A stretch of DNA of 64,000 bases, taken from NCBI GenBank assembly GCA_026705465.1, contig JAPPAP010000032.1:128693-192692 (forward strand). The letters are read 5' to 3'. Positions 17,121 to 25,972 of this stretch are shown here, one piece after another. This DNA is from a bacterium (lineage in GTDB: Bacteria > Actinomycetota > Acidimicrobiia > Acidimicrobiales > Bin134). The notes under the pieces are model-generated. The model made no database searches, was not told the origin of the DNA, and saw only the letters and a program-made list of their open reading frames with translations. The stretch's first letter is position 1. Each line of letters opens with the position of its first letter. The position numbers and the translations under genes are program-made.

Positions 17121-18020
17121 TCAGCTCGCGCCATACACAGGAGCCGGATCCGGCGAACCGGCAATGGAAGTGTGCACTGCTTCACCAATTTCCGCAGCAG
17201 CGTATTTTCGACCGACATCGACGACGTGCCCATGCTGCCACCCGTCGCACACGTTGAGCGCCCCGCCGGCAATCTCGAACACCCGGCCCGTCACATCGCA
17301 GGCGTCCGACCCCAGCCACACAACCAGAGGTGAGGCGTTGGCTGGGTCCTTTTCGTCCCAGCCTTCGGGAGCCTCTTCCTCGTACATGATTCCGGCGGTC
17401 ATGCGGGTGCGAGCGTCGGGAGCAATGGCGTTCACCGCCACCCCGTAGCGGCCCCACTCGGCCGCCTGCTGAATGGTTAGCGCCGCCACCCCGGCTTTGG
17501 CCGCGGCGTAGTTGCCCTGGCCGATCGATCCCAACAGTCCGGCGCCGGAACTGGTGTTGATGAGCCGCCCCCGCACATCCTCACCGGCCTTGGAGCGATC
17601 CCGCCAGTGGGCAACCGCGTGGCGGGCCGGAGCGAAATGGCCTTTGAGGTGGACCCGCATGATGGCGTCCCACTCCGGCTCGCTCATGTTGGCCAGCATC
17701 CGGTCGCGCAGGAAGCCGGCGTTGCACACCAGTGTGTCAATGGAGCCCCACGTATCGATGGCCTGGGCGATCATTGCCTCGGCCTGATCCCAGTCGGCCA
17801 CATCGGCGGCGTTGGCCTCGGCGGTGCCTCCCAGAGCCCGGATCTCGGCCACCACTTCTTGGGCTGGCTCTGACGCACCCCCCGAGCCGTCGCGGTCCAC
17901 CCCCAGGTCGTTGACCAGCACTCTGGCCCCCTCAGCGGCGAACCCCAGGGCGTGGGCTCGGCCCAGTCCACGGGCCGCTCCAGTGATCACCACCGCTCGG
18001 CCGTCGGCGATGCCGGCCAT
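17121..18020 (-). CDS. short-chain dehydrogenase, 3-hydroxyacyl-CoA type
   Basis: A 299-residue classical SDR. Cofactor motif TGAARGLGRAHALGFAAEG at residues 13-31, then LVNDLGVDRDGSGG, CNAG, and the active site INTSSGAGLLGSIGQGNYAAAK (Ser, Tyr, Lys). The early LVNDLGVDRDG segment is typical of the dehydrogenase domain of peroxisomal multifunctional enzyme type 2 and its bacterial relatives, which oxidise (3R)-hydroxyacyl-CoA. It starts 2 bp after the thiolase-like gene upstream, so it belongs to the 17121-21236 operon. Confidence 0.88.
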   Translation of the reverse strand: MAGIADGRAVVITGAARGLGRAHALGFAAEGARVLVNDLGVDRDGSGGASEPAQEVVAEIRALGGTAEANAADVADWDQAEAMIAQAIDTWGSIDTLVCNAGFLRDRMLANMSEPEWDAIMRVHLKGHFAPARHAVAHWRDRSKAGEDVRGRLINTSSGAGLLGSIGQGNYAAAKAGVAALTIQQAAEWGRYGVAVNAIAPDARTRMTAGIMYEEEAPEGWDEKDPANASPLVVWLGSDACDVTGRVFEIAGGALNVCDGWQHGHVVDVGRKYAAAEIGEAVHTSIAGSPDPAPVYGAS

Positions 18021-18022
18021 CG

Positions 18023-19180
18023 TCAGAAGACCGGGTTCAGCTCAGACGACACCATCCACATGGCGTAGTACTGGGCGGCGCCGCCGTAGGCGTGGCCGAT
18101 GGAGATTTTGGCCCCCGGCACCTGGTATTCGCCGGCGGTCCCCCGCACCTGATTGGCCGCCTCCAAACAGCGGATCATGCCCGACGCCCCGATGGGGTTG
18201 GACGACAAAACGCCTCCCGACATGTTCACCGGGAACGATCCCCCCAGCTCGGTGTCACCGGCATCGGTCATCTTCCACCCCTCGCCCTCTTCGGCGATGG
18301 AATGCCCCTCCAGCCACATGGGCTCATACCACGAGAACGGCACGTACAGCTCGGCGCAGTCGATCTGCTCCCGGGGGTTGGTGATGCCCACCTTGCGATA
18401 CAGGGCCTCGGAGCACTCCACCCCGGCTTGAGGCCGCACCGTGTCCCGCCCGGGGAACTGGCCGAACTCGGTCCGCTTGGCGTGGGAGATGACCCACGCC
18501 GGCGGGCGGCCCGACTTCTTGGCGATGTCGTCGTTGCCCAGCACCATGGCCGCAGCCCCGTCCGAAGAGGGGCACGACTCCAGGAAGTGGAGCGGATCCC
18601 ACAACATCGGCGACTCCCTTACCTTCTCGATGGAGATGTCGGGCAAGTGCAGGTGGGCGTACTCGTTCTTGAGGGCGTTGAGCCGATCTTTCACCGCCAC
18701 CATCCACCCGATGTGCTCGGGGGCCTTGGAGCGGGCGATGTAGTTGCGGATCCACGGGGCGAACGTGCCGCCCGCACCCTGACCGCCGCTCTTGCCGCCC
18801 GACAGCGCCCAGGTGGCGTTGCCCTCCGACTGCTTCTCGTAGGCGACGGTCAACACGGTGTCGTACATGCCCGACTCCACCAGGTTCACCGCCGAGATGG
18901 AGGTGGACGCCCCCACCGACCCGGCGGTGTGCACCCGGTGAATGGGCTTGCCGATGGCCCCCAGTGCGTCGCACAGGCTCAGCAGCGGCATCATCACGCC
19001 TTCGAGGGCGTCGGGGGCCTTGCCGATCACGATGGCGTCGATGTCGTCAAAGGTGGCTCCGGCGTCCTCCAAAGCCCGCAGCACGGCCTCTCGAACCAAG
19101 CCGTCCAGGGTCACGTCGTCGCGGCGCCGCTTGTACTTGGTCTGACCGATACCCAGTACAGCGCAGGGTCGGGCTGCCAT
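18023..19180 (-). CDS. thiolase-fold protein lacking catalytic Cys/His (Ltp2-like), copy 1
   Basis: A 385-residue thiolase-superfamily (SCP-x/lipid-transfer) protein. Where thiolases have the nucleophile in an NxxCASG-like motif this reads VHTAGSVGASTS, with Gly at the Cys position; the HPxG histidine is replaced by Asn in SSNPIGASGMIRCLEAA. A GHAYGGAAQYYAMW segment closes the protein. It should not catalyse Claisen cleavage in the normal way. Ltp2-type aldolases of steroid side-chain degradation, which work with a DUF35 partner, are the closest precedent. Its ATG overlaps the stop of the second thiolase-like gene by one base. Confidence 0.85.
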   Translation of the reverse strand: MAARPCAVLGIGQTKYKRRRDDVTLDGLVREAVLRALEDAGATFDDIDAIVIGKAPDALEGVMMPLLSLCDALGAIGKPIHRVHTAGSVGASTSISAVNLVESGMYDTVLTVAYEKQSEGNATWALSGGKSGGQGAGGTFAPWIRNYIARSKAPEHIGWMVAVKDRLNALKNEYAHLHLPDISIEKVRESPMLWDPLHFLESCPSSDGAAAMVLGNDDIAKKSGRPPAWVISHAKRTEFGQFPGRDTVRPQAGVECSEALYRKVGITNPREQIDCAELYVPFSWYEPMWLEGHSIAEEGEGWKMTDAGDTELGGSFPVNMSGGVLSSNPIGASGMIRCLEAANQVRGTAGEYQVPGAKISIGHAYGGAAQYYAMWMVSSELNPVF

Positions 19181-20247
19181 CAGCTGTCTCCTTCCAAAAC
19201 GCAGAGCAGGTTCTGTTGCAGAGCGGGTCCGCTGGAGGCGTGGGCCACGCCCCGGCGGCCATCACCGTTGGCGATGGCCCGAGCCAGCTCGATCACCCGG
19301 GTGAGTCCGACCGCCATGAACGGGCTGCCGGTGAGCGGGCCGCCCGACGGGTTCACCGCGGTGTCGCCGTTGAGCCCGAGTGCATCGCGCAAGATGATCT
19401 CCTCAGGGCTGTAGGTCACGGTCAGCTCGGCGATGTCCACCGGCCCGTCGTGGAGGCCCACCCGCTCGGCGGCAATGCGTACCGACGGCGAGTCGGTCAG
19501 ATCTCGCAGGGTGGGGTGGTGCGACTCGATGCGATGGTCGATGGCCCGGATCCATACCGGGTTGTCGCACAGCTCCCGGGCTTTGTCGGCTCGGGCGATG
19601 ATCATGGCCCCGGCCCCGTCGCTGGTCGGCGGGCAGTCGAGGCGCCGCAGCGGCTGTTGCAGGTAAGGCTCGGCCAGCAAGTCGTCCACCGACAAGTCCC
19701 CGCTTAGCTGGGCGTAGGGGTTGTTCTTGGCATTGGCGTGGCTGCGGGCCACCACCTCGGCGAAGTCCCGCTCGGTGGCCTTGCCGGCGGCGATGAGGGC
19801 CTGGGCCTGGAACCCAGCTTGGGTGCGGGGGTCCAGCCCAATGGGGGCGTGGACGTAGGGGTCGGTCTGAAGCGAGAAGCCCTCCCGATAGCTGCCCGGC
19901 GTGCACTTGCCCGAGCCCGACACCAGCACCGTGTCGATGTCGCCCGACTGGAGCCGCACGAAGCCCTCGAACAGGGCCCAAGCGCCGTCCATCTCCACGT
20001 GGCTCTCGTACACCGGCGGCCACGCCCCCACCGCGTCGATGTTCATCACGAAGGCGAACGGCATCCCCGACAGGTAGTCGCAGCTGCCGGCGATGGTGAA
20101 GTCGATGTCGTGGCGGTCCATCCCCACCTGCTCGATCACCGAGTTCACGCACGGCATGATCATGGCCGGCTCGCTGTCGTTGAAATGGGCGTGGGATGGA
20201 GTTTGCGAGAACGCGACGATGGCCACGTCCTCGGCCAGGCTTACCAT
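19180..20247 (-). CDS. thiolase-fold protein lacking catalytic Cys/His, copy 2
   Basis: A 355-residue thiolase-fold protein starting MVSLAEDVAIVAFSQ at 20247; the frame upstream of that is antisense-like and overlaps DUF35. At the nucleophile position it has ESHVEMDGAWALFEG (no Cys) and the HPxG motif has become TGSPFMAVGL. Downstream HASSGPALQQN replaces the second-Cys region. Its start codon lies inside the end of the DUF35 gene and its stop overlaps the start of copy 1, so all three are tightly coupled. A heteromeric complex of the two thiolase-like chains with DUF35 is inferred. Confidence 0.85.
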   Translation of the reverse strand: MVSLAEDVAIVAFSQTPSHAHFNDSEPAMIMPCVNSVIEQVGMDRHDIDFTIAGSCDYLSGMPFAFVMNIDAVGAWPPVYESHVEMDGAWALFEGFVRLQSGDIDTVLVSGSGKCTPGSYREGFSLQTDPYVHAPIGLDPRTQAGFQAQALIAAGKATERDFAEVVARSHANAKNNPYAQLSGDLSVDDLLAEPYLQQPLRRLDCPPTSDGAGAMIIARADKARELCDNPVWIRAIDHRIESHHPTLRDLTDSPSVRIAAERVGLHDGPVDIAELTVTYSPEEIILRDALGLNGDTAVNPSGGPLTGSPFMAVGLTRVIELARAIANGDGRRGVAHASSGPALQQNLLCVLEGDS

Positions 20248-21236
20248 GAGTGCTCCTTGAGTTGGTCGGCGGGCACATCGGGTTCTCCGGTGGGCTCGAA
20301 CCGGGTGTACACCGACTCGGGAATGTTGCCGAAGCGGTTGTCGATGTCCTCCACCGACCGGTCTTCCGGGTCGCGCCAGATGCAGCGCATCCTCATCCCT
20401 ACCCGCATCTCTTCCACCGTCATGTCGCGGATGTCGATGCCGATCACCGGCTGGTCGGTTCCGTCGAACAGGATCGAGCATCGCACGTAGGGCTCGGTCT
20501 CGGTCTGGCCGTAATACTGCACCGGGTTCAGCTCGGTGAACGCCACCACGGTGCCCACGTCGGACACCACCACCTCGTCGGCTTCGCTCAACAGCACCCG
20601 GGACATGTTGTCGTAGCCCCGTCCAGGCACGTACACCTTGCCGGTGACCGGGCTGCGCTGGCCGATGATCTTGCCGTCCAGCAGCCCCTGGGCGAACCGG
20701 GCCCGGTGGGGGTACAGCGGCTCGTTGAGGCGCAGGCCGATGAGGTGCTCGGTGATGGTCACCGGCTCCTCGCCGGGCTCGATCACCTGGTCGGCAGCGT
20801 CGGCCTCAGGTACGAAGTACACATCGGCGATGGAGCCGTGGCGCTCCTCCCGGTACTGGGCCGTCACCCTCATGCCGGTGCTCATGGCCTCGGGATCGCC
20901 CCCGGTGTCCACCGCATGGACGAGGGCGGTGTCGGCCCCGTCCAGCTTGATAAAGGCAAAGCCGAACGGCCGGTCGAAGGGGTGCTTGGCCGAGGACTCG
21001 GCCACCCACGTCCAATTCACCACCTCCCCGCCGGGGCCCACCTCCACCAGGTCGGGCTCCAGAGTGGAGAAGGTGTCCGGATCGAACTCCATAGGCGGGC
21101 ACAGCACCCGGTCGCCGCACCGCTGGCCGAGAATGCGCCCGTCACGCAGGCCGGTCAGAAACGGACCGATGACCGGCCCGGTGGTGCGGGTATAGGGGTA
21201 CTCGAGGGTGTAATCGACGTCATGCAACTGGGGCAC
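20241..21236 (-). CDS. tandem DUF35 (Zn-ribbon/OB-fold) protein
   Basis: A protein of about 331 residues made of two DUF35-like units (about 1-165 and 165-331), each with the pattern GRILGQR / GKIIGQR followed by an OB-fold. The first keeps remnants of a zinc ribbon (QRCGDRVLCPPMEFDP, two Cys); the second (QRSPVTGKVYVPGRGYD) has none. DUF35 proteins bind acyl-CoA and partner with thiolase-fold enzymes, as ChsH2 does with Ltp2. The GTG at 21236 is chosen so the protein starts just before DVDYTLEYPYTRTTG; the frame opens at a TTG at 21278. It leads the operon 21236-17121. Confidence 0.82.
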   Translation of the reverse strand: MPQLHDVDYTLEYPYTRTTGPVIGPFLTGLRDGRILGQRCGDRVLCPPMEFDPDTFSTLEPDLVEVGPGGEVVNWTWVAESSAKHPFDRPFGFAFIKLDGADTALVHAVDTGGDPEAMSTGMRVTAQYREERHGSIADVYFVPEADAADQVIEPGEEPVTITEHLIGLRLNEPLYPHRARFAQGLLDGKIIGQRSPVTGKVYVPGRGYDNMSRVLLSEADEVVVSDVGTVVAFTELNPVQYYGQTETEPYVRCSILFDGTDQPVIGIDIRDMTVEEMRVGMRMRCIWRDPEDRSVEDIDNRFGNIPESVYTRFEPTGEPDVPADQLKEHSW

Positions 21237-21300
21237 GGCGGCAAGTTCACCACACGCCTGCTGTCGGCCCCAAAGCAAACCGGCCTATCGGCAACAGACG

Positions 21301-22428
21301 TCAGCTCAAAGAGTTGAAACAGTCGATCACGTCGGTGGTGTAGAGCTCGGGGGCTTCGAGGGAGGCGAAGTGGCCGCCGTGGGGCATCTCGGTCCAGCGG
21401 ACGATGTTGTACCAGTACTCCACCCAGTGACGGAGCGGGCTGGCGCCGTCGCCGGGGAACCGGGCATAGGCGGTGGGCACCTCCACCCGCCGGTCCGGGG
21501 CAGAGGATCCCCGGCCGCCGATGCGGGTCTCGTAGTACAGCCGGTTGGCCGAGGCAATGGTGCCGGTCACCCAGTAGACCATCACGTTGGTCAGCAGCTC
21601 GTCCTTGGTGAAGCTGGCCTCGATGTCATTGTCGGGGCCGATGTCGCTCCACACCAAGAACTTCTCAATGATCCAGGCAGCCAATCCGGCCGGGGAGTCG
21701 TTCAGCCCCACCGACAGCGACTGCGGGCGGGTGGCCTGCTGTTCTCGGTATCCCCGCTCCACCTGGTTGCGGGCCCGGCCCTCGGCCCGGTCGGCCAATT
21801 CCTCTTCTGTGAGATCGCGCACCGCTCCCGGCGGAGGTTGGGGTGCAATCACCAGGTTCAGGTGGATGCCAACCAAACGCTCGGGGGCTTGCAAGGCCAT
21901 TTGGGTTGTGACCATGGCTCCCCAGTCTCCGCCCTGGGCGCCAAACCGCTCGTAGCCCAAGCGGGTCATCAACTCCAGTGAGGCGGCGGCCATGCGCCGG
22001 GGCGTCCAGCCGGGCTCTGCGGTGGGACCGGAGAAGCCATAGCCGGGTAGCGAGGGGCACACCACGTGGAAGTGCTCCCGTAGCGGCTCGATCACCTTGG
22101 CGAACTCGGTGATGGAGCCGGGCCACCCGTGGTGGATGACCAGGGCCATGGCGTCGGGGTTGCGACACCGGGCGTGAATGAAGTGCAGCCTTTGGTTGTC
22201 GATGGTGGTGGTGTACTGGGGGAACTGGTTGAGCTGGGCTTCGACGGCCCGCCACTCGTAGTCGTGGCGCCAGTACCGGCACAGCTCTTTGAGATAGTCA
22301 AGATCGGTGCCCTCGTCCCACCCGGCCCCGGGCAGCGGGTCGAACCACCGGGTGGCGTCGAGGCGACGATGCAGGTCGTCGAGCACGGCATCAGGCACTT
22401 CGATGGCAAACGGCTCAACGGCGGTCAT
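21301..22428 (-). CDS. epoxide hydrolase (alpha/beta, EHN domain)
   Basis: A 375-residue alpha/beta hydrolase with the N-terminal EHN domain (about residues 1-110: FAIEVPDAVLDDLHRRLDATRW), oxyanion motif HHGWPGS, nucleophile Asp in GAQGGDWGAMV, lid Tyr residues, and a terminal GGHFASLE with the catalytic His. This is the microsomal-type epoxide hydrolase family, converting epoxides to diols. The ATG at 22428 has GGGAG upstream; the open frame extends to 22671 into the SDR gene. It follows that SDR by 16 bp. Confidence 0.9.
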   Translation of the reverse strand: MTAVEPFAIEVPDAVLDDLHRRLDATRWFDPLPGAGWDEGTDLDYLKELCRYWRHDYEWRAVEAQLNQFPQYTTTIDNQRLHFIHARCRNPDAMALVIHHGWPGSITEFAKVIEPLREHFHVVCPSLPGYGFSGPTAEPGWTPRRMAAASLELMTRLGYERFGAQGGDWGAMVTTQMALQAPERLVGIHLNLVIAPQPPPGAVRDLTEEELADRAEGRARNQVERGYREQQATRPQSLSVGLNDSPAGLAAWIIEKFLVWSDIGPDNDIEASFTKDELLTNVMVYWVTGTIASANRLYYETRIGGRGSSAPDRRVEVPTAYARFPGDGASPLRHWVEYWYNIVRWTEMPHGGHFASLEAPELYTTDVIDCFNSLS

Positions 22429-22444
22429 CGGTCGCTCCCTGCGG

Positions 22445-23299
22445 CTAGCCGGTGCGGTCGTGGAGGGGGCCAGCGGGCAAGCGGCCGTCGACGTCGGTGA
22501 AGCCGTAGGCGTCGGCCATCTCTCGGGCCGAGACGGCCTGGCCGGAGTGGCGGGATCGGTCGGCGTCGATGGCCAAAGCGGCCACCGCTCGGCCGGTGAA
22601 CCGGGGCGACTCGGCCGCTGACACGTCCAAGCTCGGCGGCAGTTCCACCCCGGACTCAACGGCCATGTCAATGCGCTCGGTGCGCACGAAACCAGGCCAC
22701 ACCGACACCATCGACACCCCGGTGTCCTGGAGCTCTCGGGCGCAGTCGGCGGTCATGCGGTCGAGGGCGCACTTGCCCACCCCATAGGCCACGTGCCAGG
22801 CGTACTCCGCCGCCCCCGAGGAGCTGATGTTGGCGATCAAGCCGTCGCCCTGGTCAATCATCACCGGGGCGGCCAGCACCGACGCCACGTATGCCGAGCG
22901 TGTGCCCACGTCCATCATGTCGTCCCAGTTGGAGATGGGCACTTCCCAGAAGGGCAGCATGGCGGTCAGCTCGTCGGGAATGGCAAAGGCGTTGTTCACC
23001 AACACGTCCAAGCGGCCGTGGTTGGACGCGATCTGGTCGAACACCGCTCGCACCGCGTCGTCGTCACGGTGGTCGCACGCCACCGCGGTGGCGGTACCCC
23101 CCGCGGCGGTGATCTCCTCTGCGGTGGCCCCTACCGTGCCGGGCAGCGGATGCTGGCCCGCGCCGGTGGTGCGGCCAGTGATATAGACCGCAGCTCCTGC
23201 GGCGGCCAGCTCCAGGGCACACCCCTTGCCGATGCCCCGGCTGGCCCCGGTGACCAGGGCCACCTTTCCGGCCAGGGGCGATCCGTCGAAAATGCTCAT
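22445..23299 (-). CDS. short-chain dehydrogenase (DHRS1-like)
   Basis: A 284-residue SDR: TGASRGIGKGCALELAAAG cofactor motif, ITGRTTGAGQHPLPGTV, NNAF, and active-site Ser (NISSSGA) with YGVGK. The insertion after the second strand and the long C-terminal tail resemble DHRS1-type dehydrogenases. Its ATG overlaps the stop of the cyclase-family gene by 4 nt (ATGA), and the epoxide hydrolase follows 16 bp later, so these three are one unit. Substrate unknown. Confidence 0.87.
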   Translation of the reverse strand: MSIFDGSPLAGKVALVTGASRGIGKGCALELAAAGAAVYITGRTTGAGQHPLPGTVGATAEEITAAGGTATAVACDHRDDDAVRAVFDQIASNHGRLDVLVNNAFAIPDELTAMLPFWEVPISNWDDMMDVGTRSAYVASVLAAPVMIDQGDGLIANISSSGAAEYAWHVAYGVGKCALDRMTADCARELQDTGVSMVSVWPGFVRTERIDMAVESGVELPPSLDVSAAESPRFTGRAVAALAIDADRSRHSGQAVSAREMADAYGFTDVDGRLPAGPLHDRTG

Positions 23300-24351
23300 G
23301 ATGATTCCTCCGGTGGGTTGGCGCTCGGTGGGTTAGCTATTGCCATGGGGGGCGACGAGCACGACGTGGAACCCACCGCTCGGAACGGGGAATGGCAGAA
23401 GACGAACCGGTCCACGCCAGCAGCGGCGATCTCCTCGCAACTCAGTGACTCCCCGAGGCGGATGCCCTCCTTCACCAGCATGAGCTGGTGGCCGACCGAC
23501 ATCCACCCCCCGGTGGCTTCAAAGTCGTGAACCCCCCACATCCAGCTGTCGGTGGACACTAGAGCGGGACGGTGGGAAGCCAGCCACTTGTTCTCGGCGA
23601 TCCACGGGCCGGGCGACCCAGCCAGGAACCGCTCGGGATCGTCCCGGGTGAGGCTGATCCACCCCGTGCGCAGGCAGAGAGCGTCGCCCGGCTCAGGATC
23701 GGGCAGGCCTTGGCGTTCGCAGGCGCCTTCGATCTGCTCGACGGTGATGCGGTGGCGGTCCATCAGGCGGGGCAATCCGGCCTGGTTCGTCTCTGCATCA
23801 CCGGTGGTGGCTGCTACCTGGGCAGCCACGTCGATCATCAAACCTCGGGTGAGCAGGGGCGCCCCCCACGAGGGAACGTCCATGGCGGTCACCCCCTCGG
23901 TGCGGGCTAGGTCAGCCCCCTGGTGGCCGTTGTAGAAGGTGCCGTCCACCGCGGCGTGGGTGAAGCCGTTGATTTTGGTACTCATGTTGAAGGTGTACGA
24001 CACCCGTTCCTCGGAATAGCCCAATTTCGAGGGCCCCAACGCCTGCGTACCGTGGATCACCTCGCCCTCGAACCCCTCACCGGGCTCGTACCCGGCGATG
24101 ACCAGCTTCTGCACGAACTCCCGGGAGCTATAGGCCGGATAGCCGGGCCAGATGCCGTCGCCCATCGAATAGGTGCGAATCGGCCTGGTCAGGTCCAACA
24201 TCCCCAAGGCGTCGGCTCGCTTCTGGTCGGTGACCTCGTTGTAGGTACCCAGCACATCGTCGGACCCATACCGGCTGGGGGCCCATGCCCCTGCTGCCGC
24301 TGCCTCTACGTCGAACTTCTCGTCGTCGAACATCACGTCGTCAAACTCCAC
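23296..24351 (-). CDS. cyclase family (kynurenine-formamidase-like) hydrolase
   Basis: A 351-residue protein of the Mn/Zn-dependent cyclase/kynurenine formamidase family. The metal-site pattern is seen as NGFTHAAVDGTFYNGHQGADLA, then LCLRTGWISL and a C-terminal FVFCHSPFRAVGST. Starts at GTG (24351). Members hydrolyse formamides, cyclic amides or act in ring opening of degradation intermediates. It heads the unit cyclase-SDR-epoxide hydrolase. The N-terminal WAPSRYGSDDVLGTYNEVT is family-typical. Confidence 0.85.
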   Translation of the reverse strand: MEFDDVMFDDEKFDVEAAAAGAWAPSRYGSDDVLGTYNEVTDQKRADALGMLDLTRPIRTYSMGDGIWPGYPAYSSREFVQKLVIAGYEPGEGFEGEVIHGTQALGPSKLGYSEERVSYTFNMSTKINGFTHAAVDGTFYNGHQGADLARTEGVTAMDVPSWGAPLLTRGLMIDVAAQVAATTGDAETNQAGLPRLMDRHRITVEQIEGACERQGLPDPEPGDALCLRTGWISLTRDDPERFLAGSPGPWIAENKWLASHRPALVSTDSWMWGVHDFEATGGWMSVGHQLMLVKEGIRLGESLSCEEIAAAGVDRFVFCHSPFRAVGSTSCSSPPMAIANPPSANPPEESS

Positions 24352-24404
24352 TGGCGCAGCCTAGCCACCATCGTGAAGTCCGCTCAGAAGCGTCGAAGGG
24401 GTGA

Positions 24405-25226
24405 TCAGGCAGGGGCGGACACCGTGAGTCGAGCCATCTCGCGGCGCTGGGGGTAGTGGTCGGCCACGGCGAAATGCTGGGTGCACCGCTCGTCCCACAA
24501 GATCACGTCGCCCTCGGTCCACTCGTAGCGGATGGTGTAGTTGGGCTGGGTGGCGTGTTCATAGAGGTAGTCGAGCACGGCGTCGCTTTCGGCCCGGTCG
24601 AAGCCCACCAAGTGGCTGGTGAAGTTCTTGTTGACATTGAGATAGCGGCGGCCGGTGTCGGGATGAACGGCAATGACCGGCCGCTCGGTTCCCGGAAACT
24701 GCTCCTTCGTGCGGTCGTACAACTCAACTCCGGCCTTGGACTTGAACGCCTGGCCCGGACCCATGTCGTGCCAGGCGGCAACCCTCTCTAGGCGATCCCG
24801 CAAGGTCTCCGACAGGCCTTCGTAAGCGGCGTACATGCTGGCAAACATGGTGTCTCCACCCCGGGCCGGCATCTCGATGGCCCGCAGAGTGCCCAGAATC
24901 GGAGGGTCGGGATCCCAGGTGACGTCGGTGTGCCATTTGTCCTGGAAGGGAGGACGCTCCTCGTCGTCGACGATGCGCTCTACCTTGGCCTCGATCGCCC
25001 CCGCCACCCGACCGATGGGATGGATATAGGGCCGCCCCCAAGGGGCCAGGAGTTCCATCTGATGAACGTCATCGATGGATTGACCAGGAAATACCAATAC
25101 CAGATGCTCCAACAGATGCTTGTACAGCTCGTCGCGCTCACCGTTGGCCAGCGGTTCCCGGAGGTCAATGTCAGTCACGCGGGCACCGAGTACTCCCCCG
25201 AACTGCTCCACCGACCATTCAGCCAT
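24405..25226 (-). CDS. TauD/TfdA-type Fe(II)/2-oxoglutarate dioxygenase
   Basis: A 273-residue dioxygenase of the TauD family. The iron triad is visible: His99 and Asp101 in KWHTDVTWDPDPP, and the distal His in CTQHFAVADHYPQRREM, followed by an Arg that would bind 2-oxoglutarate. The family hydroxylates sulfonates, phenoxyacetates and related acids, releasing sulfite or phenols by hemiacetal breakdown. The ATG at 25226 lies 8 bp after the GOLPH3-like gene. Substrate unknown. Confidence 0.88.
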   Translation of the reverse strand: MAEWSVEQFGGVLGARVTDIDLREPLANGERDELYKHLLEHLVLVFPGQSIDDVHQMELLAPWGRPYIHPIGRVAGAIEAKVERIVDDEERPPFQDKWHTDVTWDPDPPILGTLRAIEMPARGGDTMFASMYAAYEGLSETLRDRLERVAAWHDMGPGQAFKSKAGVELYDRTKEQFPGTERPVIAVHPDTGRRYLNVNKNFTSHLVGFDRAESDAVLDYLYEHATQPNYTIRYEWTEGDVILWDERCTQHFAVADHYPQRREMARLTVSAPA

Positions 25227-25234
25227 GGCTGTTC

Positions 25235-25906
25235 CTAGAAGAACCCGCGGCCTTGCACGGCTGCGTTGGCCAACCAGATCTCAAAGTCCTGGATTGACTG
25301 GGACATGGCCTGGCCGATGAGGTCCAGCTTGCGAACCTGCTCGATGCGGGCCGTGGCCTGCTCCAATTCCCGCTTGGAGAGCACCTCGTTGAAGATTCCA
25401 CAGGCGTGGGCCAAACAGATGATCACCACGTCTCGGGGGCTGGGGATCTCGTTGCTGAACAGCACCCCCATAATCCGCAGCTTCACCTCACGCTCAGCCT
25501 CACCGTCGACCATTGGGTAGCGGCGCGACCGGAACACCCACAAGAAGCGGTCGTCCTCACGCTCGAGGATGCCCCGCTCCACCAGCCGAGCCAACCCCTT
25601 TTCTCTGATCTCCGGCGCCTGACGGGCCATCTGCTCCACCCAGTGGCGGGCGTCCTTCTCCTGGCCTTCGGCCCCTTGCCCTTCGGCGATCATGGCCAAC
25701 GTGGGATCCAACAAGTCGTCGCCCACCGGGGTGCCATCGATCAGAATCAGGTGTTCGAGGTCGGTGTCGATCCGATTTTCCATGGCCAGCTCCATCAACA
25801 CCGCGCCAGCAATGGCCCGGTCCATGGACGACTGAGGCACGTTGACGAACTTCCCATCGTCGTCGCGCAACAACAGCAGGAGGATCTCTTCGACGAATCT
25901 CAACAT
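25235..25906 (-). CDS. GOLPH3/GPP34-domain protein
   Basis: A 223-residue protein matching the GPP34 (GOLPH3) family: EEILLLLLRDDDGKFVNVP, AGAVLMELAMENRIDTD, LVERGILEREDDRFLWVFRSRRYPMVD and an all-helical C-terminus. In eukaryotes GOLPH3 binds PI4P on Golgi membranes; the family is widespread in actinobacteria where its role is unknown. It precedes the TauD-type gene by 8 bp. The start region is partly duplicated 62 bp upstream. Confidence 0.8.
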   Translation of the reverse strand: MLRFVEEILLLLLRDDDGKFVNVPQSSMDRAIAGAVLMELAMENRIDTDLEHLILIDGTPVGDDLLDPTLAMIAEGQGAEGQEKDARHWVEQMARQAPEIREKGLARLVERGILEREDDRFLWVFRSRRYPMVDGEAEREVKLRIMGVLFSNEIPSPRDVVIICLAHACGIFNEVLSKRELEQATARIEQVRKLDLIGQAMSQSIQDFEIWLANAAVQGRGFF

Positions 25907-25970
25907 GGGAAACCCCTTTCAAGCCCTGCACAACGACCGCAGGACGTGCCTTCGACAAATCTCAACATGG
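25888..25970. repeat. direct repeat copying the GPP34 start region
   Basis: CTTCGACGAATCTCAACATGG (25888-25908, first 20 shown as CTTCGACGAATCTCAACATG) recurs with one change at 25950-25970, period 62 bp. The copy contains its own ATG on the minus strand (25968) and encodes MLRFVEG before reaching a stop that overlaps the real ATG. Confidence 0.8.
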
Positions 25971-25972
25971 CC

